Assembly: GCA_051657745.1 (NCBI GenBank) | Contig: JBOFLG010000138.1 | Span: 1-30,414 of the forward strand | DNA length: 30,414 nt | Direction: 5' to 3' | Source of the DNA: JBOFLG01 sp051657745 | GTDB taxonomy: Bacteria; Actinomycetota; Actinomycetes; Actinomycetales; Dermatophilaceae | Shown: in pieces, positions 7,616-14,723 of the stretch | Numbering within the stretch: position 1 is the stretch's first letter | Layout of the letters: each line of letters starts with the position of its first letter | Notes under the pieces: model-generated | The model's input: the letters and a program-made list of their open reading frames with translations, nothing else | Database searches by the model: none | What the model was told of the DNA's origin: nothing | Made by a program: the position numbers and the translations under genes

Positions 7616-7759
7616 GGTGAGCACTCTAGGGCGAGCGAGACACCGGGCGTGCCGCCGCTGGGCACGCAGGTATGGGGACGTCGCATCCGACGGAGAGCGA
7701 TGCGGAAAGATGTGGGGGCCAGTACTGGCACCACTCCACAGTGAAAGGGAATTTTCGTC

Positions 7760-7873
7760 ATGCGACGCTTCTTCACCGTTCTTGGCATCCTCGCCGCGCT
7801 CGTCGCCGTCCCGGCGGCCACTGCCAATGCAGCACCGATCGGACCGGCCTACAAGGTGTGCGCCGTATGTTGA
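7760..7873 (+). CDS. Secreted micropeptide with C-terminal CxxC
   Basis: This 37-codon gene starts at ATG 7760 after the purine-rich GAAAGGGAA. The product has a textbook Sec signal peptide: MRRFF, then hydrophobic TVLGILAALVAVPAA, and a TANA cleavage motif after residue 24. It would release the 13-residue peptide APIGPAYKVCAVC, whose last four residues are CAVC. The two cysteines could form a disulfide loop, bind metal or be modified. There is no adjacent modifying enzyme or exporter. The GC level is lower than nearby, and a strong hairpin follows (7985-8037). Function unknown; a signal or small effector peptide is conceivable. It could also be the start of a longer gene broken by the TGA. 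Confidence 0.6.
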   Translation: MRRFFTVLGILAALVAVPAATANAAPIGPAYKVCAVC

Positions 7874-7914
7874 GGATGTAGGACGCCGGGCCCGCGCTGG
7901 TTCGGTGCCTTCGC

Positions 7915-7967
7915 GCTCTGCGCTGGCGCGGCCGGGTGTGCTCTGCGCTGGCGCGGCCGCGCCAGCG
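7915..7967. repeat. 20-bp direct repeat with 22-bp perfect palindrome
   Basis: GCTCTGCGCTGGCGCGGCCG occurs at 7915-7934 and again at 7940-7959. The second copy runs into a perfect 22-bp palindrome at 7946-7967 centred on GGCC. There is no gene here. Confidence 0.8.
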
Positions 7968-7984
7968 TGAGCCACTGCGGGGCA

Positions 7985-8037
7985 GGGTCCGGCTACCTCA
8001 TTACCGCGCCCCGCGCGGTACTGAGGTAGCCGGACCC
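7985..8037. terminator. Strong bidirectional hairpin
   Basis: Arms of 24 bases (7985-8008 and 8014-8037) pair with a single mismatch around a 5-base loop. It lies between the micropeptide gene and the convergent LytR_C gene, so it probably ends both transcripts. Confidence 0.85.
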
Positions 8038-8098
8038 GACACGCGCCCCGGACGTCTCTGGCCGGTGCCGACTGGAACCCCCGACCGGTGCCGGCTGG

Positions 8099-8683
8099 TC
8101 ACGCTGGTGGGGTCGTGGTCGGGCTGCTGGGGGCTGGGCAGGTCGGTGGTGCAGTCGCGCTAGTTGCGGGTGCGAGGCCGGTGAACCTGGCACCGAGGGC
8201 GACATCGACGCCGGTTCCGGTGCGGGCATCCTTAATCATGGTGGTGCCGGTGGGCATTGCGGACAACACCAGTTTCGCCTGTGCCTCGCCCGCCGCTCCA
8301 TGCCGAACCTCGGCCACGGCCGGGGTCGGCCGCTTCGAGGTGTCGTTGCCGACGCTGCCGACAGTGAACCCACGCTCAGCGATCGATCGCGAGGTCTGCC
8401 CGGCGAGCCCGGTGCGTGCGGTGGCGTTGAGCACGGTGACCGTGACCTGCGCCGGCGCGAGCGCCCGGAGATCGTCCGGACCACACGGAGCCGCCGGTGC
8501 AGCCGGTCCGGAGGAACTCTCGGCGGTGCGGGATGGCGAGGTGTCGTCAGCGCGGAAGTAGGAGAGCGCGTACCAGAACGCGAAGAACATCGCCAACAGC
8601 AGGACGCCGAACGTAGTCGCCGTGCGGCGCCTCCGCTCTCGTGCCCGCCTCGTTGCCGGCGAGTCTGTCGGGTACGAAGTCAT
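8099..8683 (-). CDS. LytR C-terminal domain protein, membrane anchored
   Basis: This is a 194-residue protein. It has a basic cytoplasmic start (RRARERRRR), one membrane segment at about residues 23-43 (ATTFGVLLLAMFFAFWYAL) and a Ser/Pro/Ala-rich linker. A LytR_C domain at about 78-165 follows (VTVTVLNATARTGLAGQTSRSIAERGFTVGSVGND), the VxVLNxTxxxGLA signature of these extracytoplasmic domains. They are linked to cell-wall polymer attachment but lack the catalytic LCP domain. The last 25 residues are Pro/Thr-rich. It is second in an operon, 6 bases after the stop of the gene ending at 8690. Confidence 0.88.
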   Translation of the reverse strand: MTSYPTDSPATRRARERRRRTATTFGVLLLAMFFAFWYALSYFRADDTSPSRTAESSSGPAAPAAPCGPDDLRALAPAQVTVTVLNATARTGLAGQTSRSIAERGFTVGSVGNDTSKRPTPAVAEVRHGAAGEAQAKLVLSAMPTGTTMIKDARTGTGVDVALGARFTGLAPATSATAPPTCPAPSSPTTTPPA

Positions 8684-8689
8684 GGCGGC

Positions 8690-9028
8690 CTACAGAGCAA
8701 GCACCCGTGCGTGGAGAGTGGGCCGTTGCTGCAAGGCGGCGCGGAGCGCTCGGTGGAGGCCGTCCTCGAGATAAAGCGTTCTGTCCCACTCGATGACATG
8801 CGCGAACAGGTCGCCATAGAAAGTGGAGTCCTCGGACAGCAACATGTGCAGGTCGAGCTCGCGTTTGGTGGTGACGAGATCGTCGAGCCGGACCAGCCGT
8901 GGGGGCACGTCGGACCATTGCCGCGCGGTGTACCCGTGGTCGGGGTACGGGCGGTCGTCACCGACGGCCTTGAAGATCACCACCACACTGTAGGACGCGC
9001 GAGCCCGCTGGTTGGGTGGCGCGCGCAC
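8690..9028 (-). CDS. Conserved small actinobacterial protein (often labelled VapB-family antitoxin)
   Basis: This is a 112-residue protein with the highly conserved core SYSVVVIFKAVGDDRPYPDHG, YTARQWSDVPPRLVRLDDLVTTKRELDLHMLLSEDSTFYGDLFAHV and LYLEDGLHRALRAALQQR. I know this family from many actinobacteria, nearly always just upstream of a LytR_C gene, as here. Automatic annotations sometimes call it a VapB-type antitoxin. No PIN toxin is present, and its conservation next to LytR_C argues for a housekeeping role. Start is GTG 9028, only 23 bases from the divergent HerA-like gene. Confidence 0.8.
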   Translation of the reverse strand: MRAPPNQRARASYSVVVIFKAVGDDRPYPDHGYTARQWSDVPPRLVRLDDLVTTKRELDLHMLLSEDSTFYGDLFAHVIEWDRTLYLEDGLHRALRAALQQRPTLHARVLAL

Positions 9029-9038
9029 ACCTGAGCAC

Positions 9039-9044
9039 TAGATT
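9039..9044 (+). promoter_or_regulatory. -10 element of the HerA-like gene
   Basis: TAGATT fits the actinobacterial TANNNT -10. The expected start of transcription falls on ATG 9052 itself, predicting a leaderless mRNA. Confidence 0.55.
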
Positions 9045-9051
9045 GACGCAG

Positions 9052-10818
9052 ATGACCGAGAGCAGCGACTCCAGCAGCCCCGACCACAGCCTCCCGGTGA
9101 CGGGTGGGTCCGCCTCCGCGATCGCCGGCCCCGGCGACCACGACGCGGCCGACCCGACGGCCGCAGAGTCGCGCGACCCGGTTGGTGGTCCCACCGCCGG
9201 TGACGCCACCGCTGTCTCGGATGCCGCCGCGGCGTCATCCGGCTCGTCGTTGCTCGACACGATCCGCGCCGGATACTCCTTCGACGGCCCGGCGTTGCAG
9301 TTCGGGGCCGCCGTCATCGACGGTACGGCGCACCCCGGCGCGCCGGTCGGCATCCCGCTCACGGCGATGAACCGACACGGGCTGATCGCCGGTGCCACCG
9401 GCACCGGCAAGACCAAGACGCTGCAACTGATGGCCGAGCAGCTGCTCGAGGCGGGCGTGCCGGTGTTTCTCGCCGACGTCAAGGGCGACCTGTCCGGCCT
9501 GGCCAGCCCCGGCCAGCCGAACGAGAAGATCAGCGCTCGCGCGACGGATATCGGGATGACGTGGGAGGCCACCGCCTACCCCACCGAGTTCTACGCGCTC
9601 GGCGGGCTCGGCACCGGTATCCCGGTTCGCACCACGATCTCGGCGTTCGGGCCGACCCTGCTCGCCAAGGTGCTTGGGCTGAACGCCACCCAGGAGTCGA
9701 GTCTCGGGCTGGTGTTCCACTACGCCGACACCAAGAAGCTGTGGCTCGACACCGTGGCCGACCTGCGCGCCGTCGTGCAGTTCCTCACCTCCGACGAGGG
9801 CAAGGCCGACCTGAAGGAGCTCGGCGGGCTGTCGGCGGCTACTGCGGGCGTCATCCTGCGGGAATTGGTCAACTTTTCGGCCCAGGGTGCTGAGGCGTTC
9901 TTCGGCATGCCGGAGTTCGACACCGCCGACCTACTCCGCACCGGGCCCGACGGGCGGGGCGTGGCGTCGATGCTCGAGTTGCCGGCGGTGCAGGACAAGC
10001 CGCAGCTGTTCTCGACGTTCCTGATGTGGCTGCTCGCTGACCTGTTCCACGACCTGCCCGAGGTGGGTGACCTCGACACACCCAAGCTGGTGTTCTTCTT
10101 CGACGAAGCGCACCTGCTGTTCACCGACGCCAGCCCCGACTTCCTCGACGCGGTGCAGCAGGCCGTGCGCCTCATCCGCTCCAAGGGGGTGGGCGTCTTC
10201 TTCGTCACCCAGTCACCCACCGATGTGCCCGACGAGGTGCTCGCCCAACTCGGCAGCCGGGTGCAGCACGCGCTGCGGGCATTCACCCCGGATGACGCGA
10301 AGGCGCTCAAGGCGGCCGTGCAGACCTACCCGACCACCGAGTACGACCTCGCCGAGCTGCTCACCACGCTGGGCACCGGAGAGGCGGTCATCACGGTGCT
10401 GTCCGAGAAGGGCGCGCCGACCCCGGTGGCCTGGACCCGCATGCGGGCGCCCGAGTCGTTGATGGCGCCGTCGCCGCCGGCGCTGCTCGAGTCGACCGTC
10501 GCCGGCTCGTCGCTGGCGGCGAAGTACCCGGCCACGGCCACCGAACGTGATTCCGCGGCCGAAATGCTCGACCGGGCAGCCGATCCTGCCGCCTCGGCCG
10601 GTGCCGAGCCGGCCGCTGCCGAGAAGGAGCCGGGGCCCGCGCCGGCCGGACAGCCACCAGCCACGCGCGCCGAGCCGAAACCCACGGCCGACGAGCCCGG
10701 CATCGTCGAGAAGGTGGTGAAGAGCTCGGCGTTCAGATCGATGCTGCGCTCGGCCGGCACCGTGATCGGCCGCGAGATCACCAGGTCTGTCTTCGGCACC
10801 AGCCGCCGTCGCCGGTGA
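9052..10818 (+). CDS. HerA-like ATPase, DUF853 type
   Basis: This is a 588-residue protein. Residues 1-65 are an Asp/Ala/Ser-rich disordered leader. The P-loop ATPase follows: Walker A GATGTGKT at residues 114-121, then a conserved stretch VFLADVKGDLSGLASPG. Walker B VFFFDEAH has its acidic pair at 351-352. VFFVTQSPTDVPDEVLAQLGSRVQHALRAFTP follows with the sensor and arginine elements. The family is related to HerA/FtsK-type DNA translocases; the cellular role of the DUF853 branch is not established. The C-terminus is Ala/Pro/Glu-rich with a final basic segment (FGTSRRRR) that may contact DNA. I chose ATG 9052 rather than the upstream start because of the -10 element. Confidence 0.9.
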   Translation: MTESSDSSSPDHSLPVTGGSASAIAGPGDHDAADPTAAESRDPVGGPTAGDATAVSDAAAASSGSSLLDTIRAGYSFDGPALQFGAAVIDGTAHPGAPVGIPLTAMNRHGLIAGATGTGKTKTLQLMAEQLLEAGVPVFLADVKGDLSGLASPGQPNEKISARATDIGMTWEATAYPTEFYALGGLGTGIPVRTTISAFGPTLLAKVLGLNATQESSLGLVFHYADTKKLWLDTVADLRAVVQFLTSDEGKADLKELGGLSAATAGVILRELVNFSAQGAEAFFGMPEFDTADLLRTGPDGRGVASMLELPAVQDKPQLFSTFLMWLLADLFHDLPEVGDLDTPKLVFFFDEAHLLFTDASPDFLDAVQQAVRLIRSKGVGVFFVTQSPTDVPDEVLAQLGSRVQHALRAFTPDDAKALKAAVQTYPTTEYDLAELLTTLGTGEAVITVLSEKGAPTPVAWTRMRAPESLMAPSPPALLESTVAGSSLAAKYPATATERDSAAEMLDRAADPAASAGAEPAAAEKEPGPAPAGQPPATRAEPKPTADEPGIVEKVVKSSAFRSMLRSAGTVIGREITRSVFGTSRRRR

Positions 10819-10849
10819 CGGTGCCCCACGCCCGCCCCTCTGCGGCCTC

Positions 10850-11839
10850 ATGAGTGCGGATGGCGTGCCCGCCGGGTCGAGCGCGGATGGCGTGCCCGCC
10901 GGGTCGAGCGGGGGTGGTGGACGTGCTCGGCTAAGCCGGGTGCGACTGTGTGGTGGGCTGTTGCTGGTTGCCGGCGTCGGGTGGGCCCTGGCCACGGCCT
11001 GGGGCGCGGTGCTCCACAGCCATCTGGCGTACCCGGCCGTCCTGGTGGTCACGATCGTGGTCGCGGCGTTCCTCGCCGCCGGGCGTCCGGCGCCGGGTCG
11101 GCTGCGCTGGCTCCGGTACGCCGCGGCCATGCTGGGTGCGCTGGTGCTGGCGGTGGTGACGGTGGCCGGGCGCCCGCTCCCCGCGACCTCGCGTGCCGGG
11201 GCCGCCATGAACGGCGGCCCCGCGGTGCTGGTCGAGGAGTCGGTGACGGCGATCGTCATCCGGCCTCGCGACCTCGACCCGGACGCGGTCGGGCTCGCGT
11301 TCCATCCCGGGGCGCTGGTCGACCCGCGGGCGTACCTGCCGCTGTTGTCGCAGGTGGCGGAGGCTGGGCACCCGGTGGTGCTGGTCAAGGCTCCGTTGGG
11401 CCTGGCGCTGCTCTCGCCGGATGCCGCGGGCGTGGCGCGCGACCGGATGCCGCAGGTCCCCCGGTGGGCGATCGGTGGGCACTCGCTCGGCGGCGCGATG
11501 GCCTCGCGCGAGTTCGGCGGTGCGAGGATGCCGGCCGGGCTGGTGCTCTGGGCCAGTTACCCAGCCGAGTCGCTTACCGGCGCGGACATTCCGGTGCTGT
11601 CGGTGTCGGGTTCACGCGACGGGCTGGCCGTCCCCGCCGAGATCGAGGCGTCCCGCGCCGACGTGCCAGAGGCGGCGGAGTTCGTGGTGGTCGACGGCGC
11701 GAATCACGCGATGTTCGGTGACTATGGCGCGCAGCGCGGCGACCGCCTGGCCACCGTGGGCCGCGCCGCCGGCCAGGCCGAGATCGTGGCCGCCACGGCA
11801 GGCTTCCTCGACGGGCTCCGCGGCATCGACGACCGGTAG
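10850..11839 (+). CDS. Membrane-anchored alpha/beta hydrolase
   Basis: This is a 329-residue protein. Two or three hydrophobic segments lie at about 33-50, 60-77 and 89-106, followed by an alpha/beta hydrolase domain with AFHPGALVDPRAYLPLLSQ. The nucleophile elbow is GGHSLGG (Ser212), the probable acid is in SGSRDGLAVP (Asp257) and the His in DGANHAMFGDYG (His286). The triad is complete, so it is probably an active esterase or related enzyme facing the membrane; the substrate is unknown. Residues 3-20 are an exact duplication (ADGVPAGSS twice) from a 27-bp tandem repeat. It starts 31 bases after the HerA-like gene and may be co-transcribed. Confidence 0.85.
   Translation: MSADGVPAGSSADGVPAGSSGGGGRARLSRVRLCGGLLLVAGVGWALATAWGAVLHSHLAYPAVLVVTIVVAAFLAAGRPAPGRLRWLRYAAAMLGALVLAVVTVAGRPLPATSRAGAAMNGGPAVLVEESVTAIVIRPRDLDPDAVGLAFHPGALVDPRAYLPLLSQVAEAGHPVVLVKAPLGLALLSPDAAGVARDRMPQVPRWAIGGHSLGGAMASREFGGARMPAGLVLWASYPAESLTGADIPVLSVSGSRDGLAVPAEIEASRADVPEAAEFVVVDGANHAMFGDYGAQRGDRLATVGRAAGQAEIVAATAGFLDGLRGIDDR
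10856..10909 (+). repeat. Exact 27-bp tandem duplication inside the hydrolase N-terminus
   Basis: Copies at 10856-10882 and 10883-10909 are identical base for base, so the duplication is recent. It adds nine residues in frame. Confidence 0.95.
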
Positions 11840-11956
11840 CCAACGTGCTCGCGCTCCGGTCCGCGCGGCTGCGACCCCGTGGTGGCCGTGGTCAGTGGGC
11901 GGCCAACTGCCGTGTGGTGCGGCAGGTGCCGAGTGGCGGCTATCGCCCCTCGAGGG

Positions 11957-12346
11957 CTAGAGCGCCAGAACGGCTCGGGCGTAGGCGCATTCGAGGTCGA
12001 CATCCTCGAGTTCATGCTCGACGCCCGCCTCGCGCCAGTGCACTCGCCACCCGGCGCCGGTGCGGATGACGGTGCGCAGCCGGTCGCCGAGCAACTCGCG
12101 TAGTTGGTCCTCGCGGGGCAGCCAGAGCGCCTGGTCGAGGGTGACCGAGTCGAGAGCCCACTCGGTGGTGCCGTTGAACCCGAGGAGGCGTTGGCCACGG
12201 AATGAGTGCACCTCGACGGTGAGGTCGGACACCCAGAAGACGTTGTCGGTGAGTAGTTCGGCATCGATGACGAACCGGTCGCCGGGCCGCGGCTCCCAGA
12301 GCACACCGGCGTCGAGCAGCGACCGAGCCAGTTCGACGGTAATCAC
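11957..12346 (-). CDS. Conserved actinobacterial protein of unknown function
   Basis: This is a 129-residue protein starting MITVELARSLLDAGVLWEPRPGDRF. It has WVSDLTVEVHSF, GFNGTTEWALDSV, the conserved ALWLPREDQLRELLGDRL and a Trp-containing beta segment. The family is common in actinobacteria. Some databases propagate the name pilus assembly protein CpaE, but this protein has no P-loop and is far shorter than true CpaE, so I do not use that name. It is probably a small cytoplasmic alpha/beta protein. It converges on the alpha/beta hydrolase gene. Confidence 0.75.
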   Translation of the reverse strand: MITVELARSLLDAGVLWEPRPGDRFVIDAELLTDNVFWVSDLTVEVHSFRGQRLLGFNGTTEWALDSVTLDQALWLPREDQLRELLGDRLRTVIRTGAGWRVHWREAGVEHELEDVDLECAYARAVLAL

Positions 12347-12379
12347 CTCGGCATTGTCACCCGGCGTCCGGGCCCGGTG

Positions 12380-12443
12380 GACGTGGCGGGCACGGGAGAC
12401 GTGGCGGGCACGGCGGGCACGGGAGACGTGGCGGGCACGGCGG
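12380..12443. repeat. Imperfect tandem repeat GACGTGGCGGGCACGG
   Basis: Three units start at 12380, 12398 and 12425. They share GACGTGGCGGGCACGG with variable tails (one has an internal extra GCGGGCACGG). Non-coding. Confidence 0.8.
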
Positions 12444-12458
12444 TCGCGGCGGCGACGT

Positions 12459-12492
12459 GCGCGTCATCCGGGACCGGTCTCGGATGACGCGC
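12459..12492 (-). terminator. Hairpin after the VOC gene
   Basis: Perfect 12-bp arms (12459-12470 and 12481-12492) with a 10-base loop lie six bases beyond the VOC stop. Confidence 0.75.
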
Positions 12493-12497
12493 GGCCG

Positions 12498-12869
12498 TCA
12501 TCCCCAGTTCGCGGCCAGGGTGAGGCAGAACGGGTGGCCGCTGGGGTCGAGCAGCACCCGCCAGGTCTCGCCGGGCTGCTCCTCGGGCAGGGTGGCGCCC
12601 AGCGCCACGCAGGCGGCGGCACCCTCGTCGAGATCATCGACGGCGAGGTCGAGATGAAACTGCTTGCTGCCGTGCTCGTTCGGCCAAGCTGGTGGCTGGT
12701 GGTCTGGGAGGGTGCCGAACCCCAGCGCCATCCCGCCGGGCCCGGTGAGCATCGCGTACGCGTCCTCCTCGTGGGCGATGTCCCAGCCGAGCAGCTGCGA
12801 CCAGAACGTGGCATCGCGGCGGGCGTCGGAGCTGTCGAGGCTGAGCATCTTCAGGGCGGCGGCGGACAT
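12498..12869 (-). CDS. VOC-superfamily (glyoxalase/dioxygenase fold) protein
   Basis: This is a 123-residue protein. It has LKMLSLDSSDARRDATFWSQLLGW at the N-terminus, GMALGFGTLPDHQPPAWPNE, then HGSKQFHLDLAVDDLDEGAAACVALGA and VLLDPSGHPFCLTL at the end. These are the paired beta-alpha-beta-beta-beta modules of VOC proteins. HLDL and DPSGHPFCL carry the usual metal-ligand or substrate positions. Such short forms are often small-molecule binding or resistance proteins. It is divergent from the AraC-type regulator with 53 bases between starts, so that regulator probably controls it. Confidence 0.88.
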   Translation of the reverse strand: MSAAALKMLSLDSSDARRDATFWSQLLGWDIAHEEDAYAMLTGPGGMALGFGTLPDHQPPAWPNEHGSKQFHLDLAVDDLDEGAAACVALGATLPEEQPGETWRVLLDPSGHPFCLTLAANWG

Positions 12870-12910
12870 GGGTGGGTCCTCTCTTCGGGTTCCGGATGAC
12901 GCAACCCTCC

Positions 12911-12916
12911 TACGCT
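12911..12916 (+). promoter_or_regulatory. -10 element of the AraC-type gene
   Basis: TACGCT lies seven bases before GTG 12923, predicting a leaderless transcript and deciding the start codon. Confidence 0.5.
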
Positions 12917-12922
12917 GGCCCC

Positions 12923-13855
12923 GTGCCGGCTAGGACAAACCCGACAGATCCCCGGCGGACGTCCGGCCGCGTGCGTCCCGAGCAGGGCGCGGCGTCGGTC
13001 AGTGGGTCGGGCCCGAGGTTGACCGCCACCGCCTCGTTCGCCGGCATCCTGCGCCCCGAGGAGTTCGGTCGGCACGTGGCGCTGCGGCGCGAGCCCGCCG
13101 GGGACCCGGTGGCAGCCTGGGTCGAGAACCACTGGTCGCTGCGCTGGGATCTACCCGACGGTCGGTGGTTCGCCACCGAGACCCTGCCGCATCCCACCTG
13201 CGCGCTCACCCTGGAGGTGCTCAGCCACCCCCGGGCCGAGTTGCCGCCAGGGGAGCGGCTCGTCGTCACCGGGGTGGTCACCCGGCGTTTCGACGTCGAG
13301 GTGCGCGGCTCGGGGCGGGTGGTCGGGGTGCGCTTCCGCCCGGGTGGGTTGGCAGCGCTCGCCGGGCGGGCGGCATCCGCGTGGACCGACCGCACCGTGC
13401 CGGCGCGGGAGGTGCTGCCGGATGACGTGTGCGCGCGCCTTGACGACCCGGACCTCGCCGAGGACGCCAGCGCCTGGGCGAGCGCGGCAGAGCAGGTGCT
13501 GGGCGGCATCCGGCCCGACGCCGACCCGCAGTACGAGCTGCTGCTCGGGGTGGTGGCTGAGATGCTCGCCGACCGGGCGCTGCTGACCGTGGCCGACGTC
13601 GCCCGCCGCGCGGGCACGACGCCGCGCACGGTGCAGCGGCTGTTCACCCACTACGTCGGGGTCGGGCCGAAATGGGTGCTCGCGCGGTACCGCATGCACG
13701 ACGCGGTGTCCGAGTTGGATGACGGGTACGCCGACTCACTCGCCGACCTCGCGCATCGCTACGGCTGGTACGACCAGGCCCATTTCACCCGCGACTTCAC
13801 TGCCCTGGTCGGCGTCGCCCCCCGCGAGTACCGCGATCGCTCGGCGGGCGGCTGA
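12923..13855 (+). CDS. AraC-family transcriptional regulator
   Basis: This is a 310-residue protein from GTG 12923. The N-terminal ligand domain contains YTxSLRWDLPDGR-like sequence (NHWSLRWDLPDGRWFATETLPHP) and VVGVRFRPGGLAAL, typical of AraC proteins with the DUF6597-type cupin-like domain. The C-terminal double HTH runs from about residue 215 (LLTVADVARRAGTTPRTVQRLFTHYVGVGPKWVLARYRMHDA) through SLADLAHRYGWYDQAHFTRDFTALVGVAPREYR. It is divergent from the VOC gene, a common arrangement for small-molecule response. An upstream ATG at 12899 is possible, but the -10 element favours 12923. Confidence 0.88.
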   Translation: MPARTNPTDPRRTSGRVRPEQGAASVSGSGPRLTATASFAGILRPEEFGRHVALRREPAGDPVAAWVENHWSLRWDLPDGRWFATETLPHPTCALTLEVLSHPRAELPPGERLVVTGVVTRRFDVEVRGSGRVVGVRFRPGGLAALAGRAASAWTDRTVPAREVLPDDVCARLDDPDLAEDASAWASAAEQVLGGIRPDADPQYELLLGVVAEMLADRALLTVADVARRAGTTPRTVQRLFTHYVGVGPKWVLARYRMHDAVSELDDGYADSLADLAHRYGWYDQAHFTRDFTALVGVAPREYRDRSAGG

Positions 13856-13992
13856 GGATCTGGGCCGGGTCCTGCCCGTACCGCGCGTGGGCGACGGCGA
13901 ACGTGGTGACGGCGTCTGTCGGGGCTGACTGCCAGCTCGTGAGGTGGCCGCCGGGACCGGTGATCGAGGAGGCGCGCGAGGGGGGAGCACGT

Positions 13993-14247
13993 TCAGTCCG
14001 AGCCTGGCTCGTGGGTACGCGGTACGGCGATGGCGAGTTCGGTGGCGTCGTAGGCGTCGAGCAGGTCTCCGAGGGCCAGGTCGAGGTGGTGGGCGGCATC
14101 CGGGAGTCGTTCGCGGAGGTCGCGCTGGAGTCGGCTCACTGCTTCGACGCAGGCCGCGACCTGGTTTCGGGCTCGGCGGGACTCGGTGGTAGGCCCAGCG
14201 CTGGCACGCGGGCCGAGCCTGCCGGAACGTCGTTCTGCGCCAGACAT
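13993..14247 (-). CDS. Small helical protein of unknown function
   Basis: This is an 84-residue frame from ATG 14247. The first 30 residues are Arg/Gly/Ser-rich. The rest (VAACVEAVSRLQRDLRERL, PDAAHHLDLALGDLLDAYDA, TELAIAVPRTHEPGSD) is predicted as two amphipathic helices. It starts two bases after the stop of the 53-residue frame, so the two are likely one transcript, divergent from the XRE-type regulator. I do not recognise the family. Confidence 0.45.
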   Translation of the reverse strand: MSGAERRSGRLGPRASAGPTTESRRARNQVAACVEAVSRLQRDLRERLPDAAHHLDLALGDLLDAYDATELAIAVPRTHEPGSD

Positions 14248-14249
14248 AC

Positions 14250-14411
14250 TCACTGGCTCACCGTCTCGTTCGATGTCATGACGGCTGGACTGGGGCACGG
14301 GCCGGCGGCAGGTTCGAGGACCAGCGCGGCCGGTCCTGCCAGTTCGACGGGGACGCGTCGTCGCATCGACGGCCCCTCGTGGGTTTCTCGGTGTTGTGCG
14401 GTGGTCGCCAT
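14250..14411 (-). CDS. Small 53-residue ORF next to the XRE-type regulator
   Basis: ATG 14411 is preceded by a good ribosome binding site (ACAGGAGTAG). The product begins MATTAQHRETHEGPS, has an inner Met before RRRVPVELAGPAALVLEP, and ends AVMTSNETVSQ. It carries one Cys (PCPSP) and no clear signal peptide. It is short, soluble-looking and unrecognised. Its position, divergent from a regulator with a helical-repeat C-terminus, makes it a candidate peptide partner, but that is inference. Confidence 0.5.
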   Translation of the reverse strand: MATTAQHRETHEGPSMRRRVPVELAGPAALVLEPAAGPCPSPAVMTSNETVSQ

Positions 14412-14723
14412 CGCCTACTCCTGTCTCTTGCTCGTGTGCGGTCGCGCAGTCTGGGGCGTGGCCGACGTCCGGTCGTTCTGGTGAGAGCACCTCGATCGTG
14501 AGGTAGACGCCACGACCGACGGGAGCCCCTCTGATTCGAGCCGGTTGATGGTCGCCGGGACGGGGCGCTTGGTCTCCCGTCCCGGCGCCAGGTCTTCACC
14601 CTGACGTCCAACGTGTCGGAGGACCACGAAGTCAGCACGAAGCCCGCCCGCACTCACGGCGCAGGGGCCGGGTCGGGTGAGCGCTAGCCTTGACCGGTTG
14701 TCCGTGACGGGAGGTCTCTCGCT
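14412..14723. other. Divergent promoter region with a long hairpin
   Basis: I see no convincing gene in these 312 bases. A 12-bp perfect inverted repeat (14553-14564 with 14576-14587) lies in the middle. TAGCCT at about 14683-14688 is a plausible -10 for the regulator gene, with GGGAGG before GTG 14724. An antisense frame across the whole region has poor codon use and is probably chance. Confidence 0.55.

Noticed and set aside
8690..9028. VapBC toxin-antitoxin system
   Set aside because: No PIN-domain partner is present, and the gene is conserved with LytR_C rather than with toxins.
11957..12346. Pilus assembly protein CpaE
   Set aside because: The name is sometimes attached to this family, but there is no P-loop and the length is far too short.
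13856..13992. Possible coding end TTFAVAHARYGQDPAQILSRPP on the minus strand after the AraC gene
   Set aside because: It looks protein-like over about 40 codons but I cannot link it to a family, and no start or intact frame supports it.
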